A stretch of DNA of 50,597 bases from JBFXDI01 sp050181295 (GTDB taxonomy: Bacteria > Pseudomonadota > Alphaproteobacteria > Rhizobiales > Aestuariivirgaceae), in contig JBFXDI010000013.1 of NCBI GenBank assembly GCA_050181295.1, forward strand, positions 1 to 50,597. The letters are read 5' to 3'. Made by a program: the position numbers and the translations under genes. Shown here piece by piece: positions 33,269 to 41,271 of the stretch (positions within the stretch are counted from its first letter, which is position 1; each line of letters starts with the position of its first letter). A model generated the notes under the pieces. That model worked only from the letters and a program-made list of their open reading frames with translations, was not told the origin of the DNA and searched no databases.

Positions 33269-34258
33269 CTAAGGATGGAATGCGTCCGCGCCGTGGAGCT
33301 CGCGCAGCATCTTCCGATAGGAGATGGCCGCGGCATCGGGAAAGCGGATATGCAGCTCCTCCTTGATGTCCGTCGGGATCTCCTCCGGCCGCTGCGTCTC
33401 CACGACGACCCTGTCCTGTTCCATGATGGTGTCGAAGCCGGAGGTGAACCTCTCATCCGGAACATCGAGGGAATGGTTGCGGGCGGTATAGACGTAGATC
33501 TTCGTCGTCTTCGCCGTTACGGGCGTGGAGAGGAAGCTCAGGAGGGTGACGTCGCCGAGCTGCGAGTTCGCGCCTTCGGACCAGGTGCCGCCCTTGCCGG
33601 TCGCGATCACGCTCTTGCGGTCGTGCACGATGAAGGGGAAGTCGAGCTCGTAGTCGCGCCTGAGGCGGGTGTCGTCATAGACGTAGCGAAGGCCGCGGGG
33701 CGTCCTGTGGACCTCGTAGGGCTTGATCACCGGGCCGTCGGCGAGCTCGGTGTAGCCCATGTGCACGAAGTTGAAGTGCGAGAAGTCCATGGCGTTCTCG
33801 ACCACGCGGCCGGCGGAGGTCTTCCAGAAGTACTGGTTGACGTAGCAGACGCGGAAGTCCGGGCGGTTCCAGGCATCCTCGGGCCATTCCGGGAAAGGCT
33901 GCACCGGCTCGGCCAATGCGACCCACACGAGCCCGTAGGCCTCGCGCGCCGGATAGGCGATGGCACGCGCCTTCTGCGGAATGGATGCGCCCTCGGGAAG
34001 GGAGGGAATATGGACGCAGGCGCCGGTGCGGTCGTAGGTCCAGCCGTGGTAGGCGCAGACGATCTTGCCGTCCCTCACCGTTCCTCCCGACAGGGCGGCC
34101 CCGCGATGGATGCAGAGATCCTTGAACGCGGCGACCCCGCTCTCGTCCCGGAACACCACGAGCTTCTCGTCGAGCAGGACGAACTGGCGGGGTTGCGCCG
34201 TCACCTCGTCGCTGGTGGCCACGGGGTGCCAGAAGTTGGCGAGTGACAGTACCGACAT
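33269..34258 (-). CDS. Rieske non-heme iron oxygenase, NdmA/VanA-like
   Basis: 329 residues. The Rieske cluster ligands are C49, H51, C68 and H71 (CIHRGA...CAYHGW). The mononuclear iron ligands are H161 and H166 in ENAMDFSHFNFVH, with D282 (MEQDRVVVE) likely third and D158 as electron bridge. The layout (FWHPV start, AYHGWTYD.TGAC, IPQKA, EAYGLVW, QRPEEIP, SYRKMLREL end) recalls methylxanthine N-demethylase NdmA and the VanA-type O-demethylases, which remove methyl groups as formaldehyde. Ring hydroxylation is the alternative. Start at 34258 rather than the frame opening at 34321, because FWHPV is the family start and GAAGGG lies upstream. First gene of a two-gene operon with its reductase. 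Confidence 0.9.
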   Translation of the reverse strand: MSVLSLANFWHPVATSDEVTAQPRQFVLLDEKLVVFRDESGVAAFKDLCIHRGAALSGGTVRDGKIVCAYHGWTYDRTGACVHIPSLPEGASIPQKARAIAYPAREAYGLVWVALAEPVQPFPEWPEDAWNRPDFRVCYVNQYFWKTSAGRVVENAMDFSHFNFVHMGYTELADGPVIKPYEVHRTPRGLRYVYDDTRLRRDYELDFPFIVHDRKSVIATGKGGTWSEGANSQLGDVTLLSFLSTPVTAKTTKIYVYTARNHSLDVPDERFTSGFDTIMEQDRVVVETQRPEEIPTDIKEELHIRFPDAAAISYRKMLRELHGADAFHP

Positions 34259-34344
34259 AGTGAAGGCCCTTCTGAACGTCTCGTCTGGGGCGGGCATGAC
34301 CTGCCGCGAACATTCTGCCACCAGCCCCCGGTTCAGTCAAAGAG

Positions 34345-34352
34345 TTTCAATG
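34345..34352. promoter_or_regulatory. TTTCAATG word upstream of the Rieske operon
   Basis: TTTCAATG lies in an AT-rich patch 87 bases upstream of the Rieske gene start, matching 31459-31466 and the reverse complement of 19435-19442. Possible binding site of the island regulator; no clear -10/-35 pair seen. Confidence 0.3.
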
Positions 34353-34414
34353 GCATTAAAAGGAGACAGGCGCCATGGATACGGCAGCTCATGCCGGCCG
34401 CGCTCTACGGGATC

Positions 34415-34475
34415 GGGAGCGTGAGAGCGGTGGAAGCCGGATCCTGCACTGACCTGCCGCCCTGCCGGAATGACA
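34415..34475. repeat. REP-like element, related to 3411-3478
   Basis: The order GGGAGCG, GTGAGAG, GCCGGATCC and a final GGAATGACA repeats that of the element after sodB (3411-3478), with differences. It lies after the end of argE and marks the boundary between the catabolic island and core genes. Confidence 0.5.
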
Positions 34476-34489
34476 CGTGAGAGGCTGTT

Positions 34490-35647
34490 CTATCCTCGGC
34501 AGTGGACGGCGAGGCGGTCGAGGAAGGCCTCGCACTTCTGAAGCTCCGAGAGCGCGATGAACTCGTTCGGCTTGTGCGCCTGGTCGATCGAGCCCGGCCC
34601 GCAGATGACGGCGGGCATGCCCGCCCCCTGGAAGAAGCCCGCTTCCGTCGCGTAGGAGACGGCCGCCGTGCCGTTGGCCTTGGCCAGCATCATCACCAGC
34701 GCCTCGGCGGGCGAGCCCGGATCCGGCTTCAGTCCCGGCACGCGGTTGGTGCAGCGGGTGGAGATGCCGGCATCGGGCGCGACCGCGCGCATGGCAGCGG
34801 TCCGGCCTTCCGCATAGGCGCTGATGCGCGCCTCCGCCTCGGCCGGATCGGCATCCGGCAGGAGCCGCGTCTCCCAGGTGAACTGGCAGCGGCGCGGGAT
34901 GATGTTCTTGGCCGTGCCGCCCTCGATGAGCCCGACCTGCAGTGTCGAGAAAGGCGGCGTGAAGCGGCCGGACGGGTCGCCCCGTTTCCGCCACTCGGCC
35001 TCCAGCCGGTTGAGCTCCGACAGCGCGCCGCCCGCCTCCATGATGGCGTTGACGCCCTGGTGGGCATTGCTCGAATGGGCCTCGTGGCCGAGGACCTCCG
35101 TCTCGAAGGTGTCGGCCGCCTTGTGCGCGTCCACCACCTGCATGAGGGTCGGCTCGCCCACGATCACCGCCCTGGGTTTCACGGGGCTCGCCGCCAGATC
35201 GGCGATGAGCGGGCGCACCCCCCGGCAGCCCACTTCCTCATCGCACGAGAAGGCGATATGGATCGGCGTTTTGAGAGGCCTTTCGAGGAAGGCCGGCACC
35301 TTGGCGAGGACAGCCGCGAGGAAGCCCTTCATGTCGGCGGTGCCGCGGCCGAAGGCCTTGCCGTCGCGCACCTCCACCTTGAAGGGGTCAGTGTCCCACG
35401 CCTGTCCGTCCACCGGCACGACGTCGGTATGGCCCGAGAGCGCGATGCCGCCCACATCCTCGGGGCCGATGGTGGCGTAGAGATTGGTCTTGCCGGGCGC
35501 GTAGTCGACCCGCCGGCTCTTCACGCCGAGTCCTGCGAGATAGTCCTCCACGAAGGCGATGAGCTCGAGGTTGCTGAGCCGGCTGGTCGTGTCGAAGGCG
35601 ACGAGCCGTTCAAGCAGGGCGAGCGAGGCGGGGTCGTCGGAGGGCAT
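34490..35647 (-). CDS. argE: Acetylornithine deacetylase
   Basis: 385 residues, M20 metallopeptidase family, standard length. Zinc ligands and catalytic residues are visible: H73 and D75 (SGHTDVVP), D105 (GRGTADMKGF), E137/E138 (SCDEEVGCRG), E165 (VGEPT), with the lid-domain GHEAHSSNAHQGVNAI. It hydrolyses N-acetylornithine to ornithine and acetate in arginine synthesis, and links to argD/argF at 6.9-9.1 kb. The ATG follows directly after the apaG stop (TGAATG), so translation is coupled. A succinyl-diaminopimelate desuccinylase is a less likely alternative. Confidence 0.92.
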   Translation of the reverse strand: MPSDDPASLALLERLVAFDTTSRLSNLELIAFVEDYLAGLGVKSRRVDYAPGKTNLYATIGPEDVGGIALSGHTDVVPVDGQAWDTDPFKVEVRDGKAFGRGTADMKGFLAAVLAKVPAFLERPLKTPIHIAFSCDEEVGCRGVRPLIADLAASPVKPRAVIVGEPTLMQVVDAHKAADTFETEVLGHEAHSSNAHQGVNAIMEAGGALSELNRLEAEWRKRGDPSGRFTPPFSTLQVGLIEGGTAKNIIPRRCQFTWETRLLPDADPAEAEARISAYAEGRTAAMRAVAPDAGISTRCTNRVPGLKPDPGSPAEALVMMLAKANGTAAVSYATEAGFFQGAGMPAVICGPGSIDQAHKPNEFIALSELQKCEAFLDRLAVHCRG

Positions 35648-36043
35648 TCAGTGAAGGTGGCGCGGCAGGTGCGGGCTGTCGAGCGAGAAGAGCGGGATGT
35701 CGACGTTGAAGGGCTCGCCGGTCTCGGTCTCCATCTGGTAGGCCCCGGTCATGAAGCCCGAGGGCGTGGGGAGCGGAGCGCCGGAGGTGTATTTGAAGGT
35801 CTCGCCGGGCTTGAGCGTCGGCTGCTCGCCAACCACGCCGGCGCCCCTGACCTCCTGCACATGGCCGCGCGCGTCGGTGATCTTCCAGTAGCGCGTCCTG
35901 AGCGTCACCGTCTCCGGGCTCTGGTTCTCGATGACGATCGTGTAGGCCCAGACGAAGTAGCCGTCGTCGGGACGCGACTGCGCCTCGAGATATTCCGGGT
36001 TGACGGTGATCGCGATTCCGCGCGTGACGCTGCGATAGTGCAT
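35648..36043 (-). CDS. apaG: ApaG-domain protein
   Basis: 131 residues, typical ApaG length: beta-sandwich of the fibronectin type III-like fold with YFVWAYTIVIENQSPETVTL, YWKITDARGHVQEVRGAGVV, EQPTLKPGETFKYTSG, and GFMTGAYQMETETGEPF. ApaG proteins may bind phosphorylated nucleotides; the eukaryotic FBXO3 carries the same domain. The true role in bacteria is unknown. Stop codon abuts the argE start. Confidence 0.95.
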   Translation of the reverse strand: MHYRSVTRGIAITVNPEYLEAQSRPDDGYFVWAYTIVIENQSPETVTLRTRYWKITDARGHVQEVRGAGVVGEQPTLKPGETFKYTSGAPLPTPSGFMTGAYQMETETGEPFNVDIPLFSLDSPHLPRHLH

Positions 36044-36129
36044 GGTCCGTTGTTGTGACGGCGGTTGGATGGGTTCTGCCTATTCTTGCATGAACCGTAA
36101 GGCACGGCAAAGTCACCGGCGCACGGGGA

Positions 36130-38295
36130 TCACCTATGCCGCAGCTTGGCCTCGCGCCGCCGGGCCGTCAGGATATGCTCGGTATAGCCGTTGGGCTGCT
36201 CCGAGCCCATGAATACGAGCTCCGAGGCGGCCTGGAAGGCGATGCTCGCGCCGGTGTCCGGCGTCATGGGCCGATAGGCTGGATCGCCAGAATTCTGCCG
36301 GTCGACCACCGTGGCCATCCGGAGAAGCGCCTCATTGACCTCGGCCCCGGTGACGACCCCGTGCTTCAGCCAGTTGGCGATGTGCTGGGAGGAGATGCGG
36401 AGCGTCGCCCGGTCCTCCATGAGTCCGATGTCGTTGATGTCCGGCACCTTGGAGCAGCCGATGCCCTGGTCGACCCAGCGGACCACATAGCCGAGGATGC
36501 CTTGCGCGTTGTTGTCGAGCTCCTGGCGCACGGCGTCCGGCGGCCAGTTGGTGTCGCTCGCGAGCGGGATAGTGAGAATGTCGTCGACCGTCGCGGGCGC
36601 GCGCTTGGCGATGGCGGCCTGGCGCGCGAAGACATCCACGCGGTGGTAGTGGGTCGCGTGCAGCGCCGCGGCGGTGGGGGAAGGAACCCAGGCCGTGCTG
36701 GCGCCCGATTCTGGATGCGCGATCTTGGCGGCGAGCATGTCCGCCATGCGGTCGGGCGCCGCCCACATGCCCTTGCCGATCTGCGCCCGGCCGGGCAGGC
36801 CGCAGGCGAGCCCCACGTCCACGTTGCGGTTCTCATAAGCTCCGATCCAGCGGGCGGCCTTCATGTCGCCCTTGCGGATCACGGGTCCGGCTTCCATCGC
36901 GGTGTGGATCTCATCGCCGGTGCGGTCGAGGAAGCCCGTGTTGATGAAGCACACGCGCTCGGAGGCCGCGCGGATCGACTGGGTGAGATTGACGCTCGTT
37001 CGCCGCTCCTCGTCCATGATGCCGATCTTCAAGCAGTTGCGCTGAAGGCCGAGCGCCGTCTCGATCGCGCCGAAGAGCTCGACGACCAACGCCACCTCCT
37101 CGGGCCCGTGCATCTTCGGCACAACGACGTATACGGAGCCTTGCGCGCTGTTGCGGCGCCGGCCGCCGGGGCCGACATCGTGGAGCGCCGATGCGGCATT
37201 GACGAGCCCGTCGATCAGGCACTCCGGCACGGGGCTACCGTCGAGAGTCACCATGTCCGTCGACATGTGGAGCCCGACATTGCGCACGAGCAGCAGGCTT
37301 CGGCCCCTGAGCGTCAGCGCCGATCCGTCGGGCGCGCTGTAGCGCCGGTCGTCGGCGAGCCGGCGCGCGGTGGCCTTCCCGCCCTTGTCGAACTCGGCTG
37401 CAAGCGTTCCCTGCATGAGCCCGAGCCAGGTGCGGTAGGCGCCGATCTTGTCGTCGGCATCGACGGTCGCGACCGAATCCTCGCAGTCGACGATGGCCGT
37501 GACGGCGGCCTCGATGAGGACATCCGAGATGCCCGCCCTGTCCTTGGCGCCGATCGGGTGCGAAGGATCGAAGTGGAGTTCGAGATGAAGCCCGTTGTTG
37601 CGGAGGAGAATCGCGTCGGGTTTCTCGGGCGCTCCGTTGAACCCTGCGAAGCGGGCGGGATCGGCGAGGCCGGCCTTGCGCCCGCCATCGAGCGTCACGG
37701 CGAGCCTCCCTCCCTCCACATGGTAGGCCGTCGCATCTGTGTGGTTTCCTTCGGCGAGCGGCGCCGCATCGTTCAGGAAAGCGCGCGTCCAGGCCACGAC
37801 CTTCGCGCCGCGCGCCGCGTTGTATCCGCCCTTGCGCTCCGCCCCGTCCGTCTCCGGTATGGCGTCGGTGCCGTAGAGCGCGTCGTACAGCGACCACCAG
37901 CGGGCATTGGCGGCGTTGAGCACGTAGCGGGGGATCGTCGCCGGCACCACGAGCTGCGGCCCCGCGATGCGCGCGATCTCGTCGTCGACATTCGCGGTGG
38001 TGATGCGGAAGGGCTGGGGCTCGGGCGTCAGATACCCGATCTCGGTCAGGAACGCCTTATAGGCGGCGGGGTCGGGAACGCCCGGCTGGGTCCGGTGCCA
38101 ATCGTCGATCGCCCGCTGCAGAAGGTCGCGCTTCTCGATGAGGTTGGCGATGCGCGGCCGGAAGGTCCGGATGATGTGGCCGGTCGCCTCCCAGAACTGG
38201 ACTGGCGCGATGCCGGTGCCGGGAAGGACTTCGGAATGGACGAACTGCGCGAGCGCCCGCGCAATGGCGAGTCCGCTCCGGAAAGCCGAATTCAT
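36130..38295 (-). CDS. glcB: Malate synthase G
   Basis: 721 residues, the normal length of isoform G. It condenses glyoxylate with acetyl-CoA to give malate. The start MNSAFRSGLAIARALAQFVH with LPGTG and FW is the family opening, followed by NGLHLELHFDP, LLLVRNVGLHM, PEEVAL and the C-terminal helical plug. ATG at 38295 is preferred: GAGG is nearby, and the extra upstream residues from 38358 have no family match. Lies upstream of apaG-argE on the same strand but separated by a gap. It pairs functionally with the glcDEF genes at 38.8-44.1 kb, which make glyoxylate from glycolate. Confidence 0.95.
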   Translation of the reverse strand: MNSAFRSGLAIARALAQFVHSEVLPGTGIAPVQFWEATGHIIRTFRPRIANLIEKRDLLQRAIDDWHRTQPGVPDPAAYKAFLTEIGYLTPEPQPFRITTANVDDEIARIAGPQLVVPATIPRYVLNAANARWWSLYDALYGTDAIPETDGAERKGGYNAARGAKVVAWTRAFLNDAAPLAEGNHTDATAYHVEGGRLAVTLDGGRKAGLADPARFAGFNGAPEKPDAILLRNNGLHLELHFDPSHPIGAKDRAGISDVLIEAAVTAIVDCEDSVATVDADDKIGAYRTWLGLMQGTLAAEFDKGGKATARRLADDRRYSAPDGSALTLRGRSLLLVRNVGLHMSTDMVTLDGSPVPECLIDGLVNAASALHDVGPGGRRRNSAQGSVYVVVPKMHGPEEVALVVELFGAIETALGLQRNCLKIGIMDEERRTSVNLTQSIRAASERVCFINTGFLDRTGDEIHTAMEAGPVIRKGDMKAARWIGAYENRNVDVGLACGLPGRAQIGKGMWAAPDRMADMLAAKIAHPESGASTAWVPSPTAAALHATHYHRVDVFARQAAIAKRAPATVDDILTIPLASDTNWPPDAVRQELDNNAQGILGYVVRWVDQGIGCSKVPDINDIGLMEDRATLRISSQHIANWLKHGVVTGAEVNEALLRMATVVDRQNSGDPAYRPMTPDTGASIAFQAASELVFMGSEQPNGYTEHILTARRREAKLRHR

Positions 38296-38482
38296 GTGCC
38301 CTCTGAGGTTCGGCGTTGGAACGGGCGAGGAGACACCACGTTCCGTTCCGGCTCTCAATAAGCCATTCCGCTATGTGGATTAGTTAGGGCCCATCAGATT
38401 TTGTCATCGGAGGGCGGCGCCCTGGGCCGATCCAGAATCCGGCCCTTCGCCGCTCTCAACTGCTCAGATCCCGGACAATCGC

Positions 38483-38531
38483 GAGCATGATGCCGAAAAG
38501 TGAAAAGCACTTTTCGGATCACATCATGCTC
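38483..38531. repeat. Intergenic mosaic repeat, family A, copy 1
   Basis: Nested inverted repeat: outer arms GAGCATGATG (38483-38492) and CATCATGCTC (38522-38531), inner arms CCGAAAAGTG (38493-38502) and CACTTTTCGG (38508-38517). A related copy (GAGCATGATCCGGAAA...TTCCGG...GATCATGC) is at 44809-44877. It resembles widespread Rhizobiales intergenic palindromes. It sits in the 480-base gene-free stretch 38296-38775. Confidence 0.7.
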
Positions 38532-38541
38532 TTCCATGGAA

Positions 38542-38589
38542 TCGATCACGTTTACGAGTTTGGGTTGAACCCAAACTCGTCGTGATCGA
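38542..38589. repeat. Long near-perfect hairpin in the glcB-glcF gap
   Basis: TCGATCACG (38542-38550) pairs with CGTGATCGA (38581-38589), and ACGAGTTTGGGTT (38554-38566) with AACCCAAACTCGT (38568-38580): a 22-bp stem interrupted by a TTT bulge, with a one-base gap at the tip. Could be a cruciform, a message end or part of the mosaic repeat. Confidence 0.7.
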
Positions 38590-38628
38590 GCGCGATTTCC
38601 GGGATGACAGGTTGAGGCGAGGATTAGC

Positions 38629-38747
38629 ACCCCTCCCCTTCAGGGGGAGGGGCAGGGGTGGGGTGCGGAAGGCGCCACTGATCCGGTGATTCTGGAAACC
38701 CCATCCGGCCGGCGCTCTGCGCCGACCGACCTCCCCCAAGGGGAGGT
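38629..38747. repeat. Intergenic mosaic repeat, family B, copy 1
   Basis: Compound element: hairpin CCCCTCCCC / GGGGAGGGG, then GGGGTG, then CCCCATCCGGCCGGCGC with GCGCCGACC, then hairpin ACCTCCCC (38729-38736) / GGGGAGGT (38740-38747). The same order of blocks recurs at 44639-44731. No gene is seen in this stretch. Confidence 0.65.
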
Positions 38748-38775
38748 GTGCCCTATTTCTCGGACACCACCTTCC

Positions 38776-40080
38776 TCACCGCCCTCTGAGTATGGGCGGC
38801 TCGGGACCGCCGGTGGCCCAGTCGAGGAGCTCGACCGTGTGGAGCACGGGGAGCCGCGTGCCTTGGGCGAGTTGCGTGATGCAGCCGATATTGCCGGTCG
38901 CGACGGCCTCGGCGCCCGTGCGCTCGATATTGCCGACCTTGCGGTCGCGGAGTTTTGTGGCGATCTCAGGCTGCAGCAGGTTATAGGTTCCCGCCGAACC
39001 GCAGCAGAGATGCCCCTCCGGCACGGTGAGAACCTCGAACCCGGCGGTCGCAAGCAGCGCCATGGGCTCGGTCTTCACCTTCTGCCCGTGCTGCAGCGAG
39101 CAGGCGGAATGGTAGGCGAGCCTCATGGCTCTCGGTGCCTTCGCCCGGTCGAGGCCAAGCCCGGCCAGGTATTCCGAGATGTCCTTCGCCAGCGCCGACA
39201 CGCGCGCCGCCTTCTCCGCGTAATTGGGGTCGAGGCGCAGCATGTGGCCGTAGTCCTTGACCGTGGTGCCGCAGCCGGACGCATTGATGACGATGGCGTC
39301 GAGCCCGCCCTTCCCGATCTCCGCCGTCCAGGCGTCGACATTCGCCCGCGCGCGGGCAAGCGCGTCCTGCTCCTGTCCCATGTGATGGGTGATGGCGCCG
39401 CAGCAGCCCGCCTCCTCGCTCATCACCACCTCGATCCCGTGGCGGGTGAGGAGGCGCACGGTCGCCGTGTTGATCGAGGGCTGGAGCGTGTCCTGCACGC
39501 AGCCCTTGAGGAGCGCCACGCGGCCCCTTTGGGCGCCCTCCGCCGGATTGACGCCGGTTGACAGGGCGGCGCCGGCCGGCGCGGTCGCTGGCGCCATCTG
39601 GAGCATGGCGGCGAGCGGCCGCGCCCAGGCCATGCGGTCGAGGAGCGGCGCGAAGGGCCTGCCGAGCTTTGCCAGTGAGAGAGCCAAGCGGAAGCGGGAG
39701 GGTTCCGGGATCACCCATCCGAGCACGCGGCGGATCAGACGGTCGGGAAGCGGCCGCCGGTAGGTCTCCTCCACATGTGCCCGCGCCTGGTCGATCAGGT
39801 GCATGTAGTGGACGCCCGAGGGACAGGTGGTCATGCAGGAGAGGCAGGAGAGGCAGCGGTCGATGTGCTTGACGACATCGGCGGTGGCCGGCTCGTTCCG
39901 CTCCAGCATGCCCTTGATGAGGTAGATGCGCCCGCGCGGGGAATCGAGCTCGTCGCCGAGCAGCACGTAGGTCGGGCAGGTGGCGGTGCAGAAGCCGCAA
40001 TGGACGCAGGTGCGCAGGATCTGGTTCGCCTCCGCGATCTTCGGATCCTCGAGCCGTTCGGCGGTGAAGGCGGTTTTCAT
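38776..40080 (-). CDS. glcF: Glycolate oxidase iron-sulfur subunit
   Basis: 434 residues. Two [4Fe-4S] motifs: C25, C28, C31, C35 (CVHCGFCTATCP) and C76, C79, C82, C86 (CLSCLSCMTTCP), then two CCG domains (AGCCGAITHH; HLCCGSAGTYN). With GlcD and GlcE it oxidises glycolate to glyoxylate at the membrane, passing electrons to quinone. It begins 3 bases after the stop of the unknown gene X and is the last gene of the glcD-glcE-X-glcF run. Confidence 0.95.
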   Translation of the reverse strand: MKTAFTAERLEDPKIAEANQILRTCVHCGFCTATCPTYVLLGDELDSPRGRIYLIKGMLERNEPATADVVKHIDRCLSCLSCMTTCPSGVHYMHLIDQARAHVEETYRRPLPDRLIRRVLGWVIPEPSRFRLALSLAKLGRPFAPLLDRMAWARPLAAMLQMAPATAPAGAALSTGVNPAEGAQRGRVALLKGCVQDTLQPSINTATVRLLTRHGIEVVMSEEAGCCGAITHHMGQEQDALARARANVDAWTAEIGKGGLDAIVINASGCGTTVKDYGHMLRLDPNYAEKAARVSALAKDISEYLAGLGLDRAKAPRAMRLAYHSACSLQHGQKVKTEPMALLATAGFEVLTVPEGHLCCGSAGTYNLLQPEIATKLRDRKVGNIERTGAEAVATGNIGCITQLAQGTRLPVLHTVELLDWATGGPEPPILRGR

Positions 40081-40083
40081 CGA

Positions 40084-41271
40084 TCAGTGAACTCCGAATG
40101 CGCCTACTGGCGGAGGCGGCGAATCCGGCCGCGCCCCGATCCATTGCTGGGTCAGCACGTCATCCCAGAACAGGATCCAGCAGCGAGGGGTCACCTCCGA
40201 CTTCTGCAGGCAATCTTGAATTCGCCCGACAGCGTCCGGGAAGGACTGCAAGGCCAGGTCGATATAGGAGTAGCGCAGGCCTGTGCCTCCGCCGTAGACG
40301 GCGCCCAGCCCATTGGGGCGCAACACATCGTTCAAGGCAATCTCCAGTGCCTCGCGGCTGTCATGACGCGGCAAGGGATCGTCAACGCTTCCGTCGATCT
40401 TCAGGTAGCAGAAGGTCTCGAGGTGGTTGGAGAACCGGGCCGATGAGAAACGGGCTCCGGCGAGCCAGCATTGTACGATATCCTCCCGGCTTCCGATGAT
40501 GGTGCGGGAGTCGTAACGAGCTCCATAATCTTGAGCCGGCTCAGGCTCAAGCGTGGCCCTGAACCATTTTTGTCCAACCTCTCCCGCGGTCTGCCAATGA
40601 GGCTTCTTCGGGAGCCCTGCCTGAATGGCGCGAACGCGTTCAAGGAATGCGTCCCGCAGGTTCTCCAGTCCGACTCCCTGCGCCATATCATGCCAATCTG
40701 AATCTTGCTGCGACCCTATAATTCCGATCCACTCCCGCACGTCCTGTTCTCCAAGGACTGTCGAAACCGCTGTCTCGGCGACCCACTGCAATCGTTCGTC
40801 GGGAACGTGCGAGTTCTCGGCCCTGTAGGAAACATCCACGAGGTTGAAGTCCCCGCGATTGACGGACCACACCATAGGTGGGAAATGGCCACCGCATCGC
40901 GCTTCTATGGCCGGGACGGCCTCCTCCGGTTGGCAAGGCGGCCGGACGTCGGTGAACTGGAAACCTTCAACGGTCGGGGCACGCACGAGAAGCGCTCTGG
41001 CGAACACGGCCAGAGCGTCCTGCCATTCGGTCGTGATCGCCAGGGAATGACGGCCGTCGCTGCCGGGACCGAACTCGAACATGAGGTCAGGCGAAATAGG
41101 CGCGAGTGTCTCGATCATGAAGCTCGCGGTGTCGAAGCTTTCGGTCTGGTCGATCTGTCCCCTGATGCGATCCGCGTTTTCGGCGAACGTGCGCCAGAAT
41201 GCATCGATGCGGCGGACAAGGCCTGGTTCGATTCTCCGTGCAAACCAGGAAAGAGGATCATCCGCGCTCAT
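40084..41271 (-). CDS. Unrecognised protein translationally coupled inside the glc operon
   Basis: 395 residues, family not recognised. The ATG at 41271 overlaps the glcE stop by four bases (ATGA), and glcF begins three bases after its stop, so it is made with the glycolate oxidase subunits. Visible features: N-terminal helical start (DPLSWFARRIEPGLVRRIDA), a block ISPDLMFEFGPG then HSLAITTE and a run ending RALLVRAP, which recalls an uncharacterised theme in cytosolic proteins of the DUF695 sort, no signal peptide or membrane segment, and a C-terminal DxxPPP-like tail. The base composition looks slightly less GC-rich than its neighbours. It may be a transferred insertion or an assembly or partner protein. 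Upstream of 41271 the frame runs in a shadow of glcE and is not part of the gene. Confidence 0.75.
   Translation of the reverse strand: MSADDPLSWFARRIEPGLVRRIDAFWRTFAENADRIRGQIDQTESFDTASFMIETLAPISPDLMFEFGPGSDGRHSLAITTEWQDALAVFARALLVRAPTVEGFQFTDVRPPCQPEEAVPAIEARCGGHFPPMVWSVNRGDFNLVDVSYRAENSHVPDERLQWVAETAVSTVLGEQDVREWIGIIGSQQDSDWHDMAQGVGLENLRDAFLERVRAIQAGLPKKPHWQTAGEVGQKWFRATLEPEPAQDYGARYDSRTIIGSREDIVQCWLAGARFSSARFSNHLETFCYLKIDGSVDDPLPRHDSREALEIALNDVLRPNGLGAVYGGGTGLRYSYIDLALQSFPDAVGRIQDCLQKSEVTPRCWILFWDDVLTQQWIGARPDSPPPPVGAFGVH

Noticed and set aside
36136..38361. 741-codon open frame on the plus strand opposite glcB
   Set aside because: Shadow of malate synthase G; no domain, strange composition, no ribosome site.
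38776..40080. glcF as a lutA-like or anaerobic glycerol-3-phosphate dehydrogenase subunit
   Set aside because: The two ferredoxin motifs plus two CCG domains and the glcD/glcE neighbours identify GlcF.
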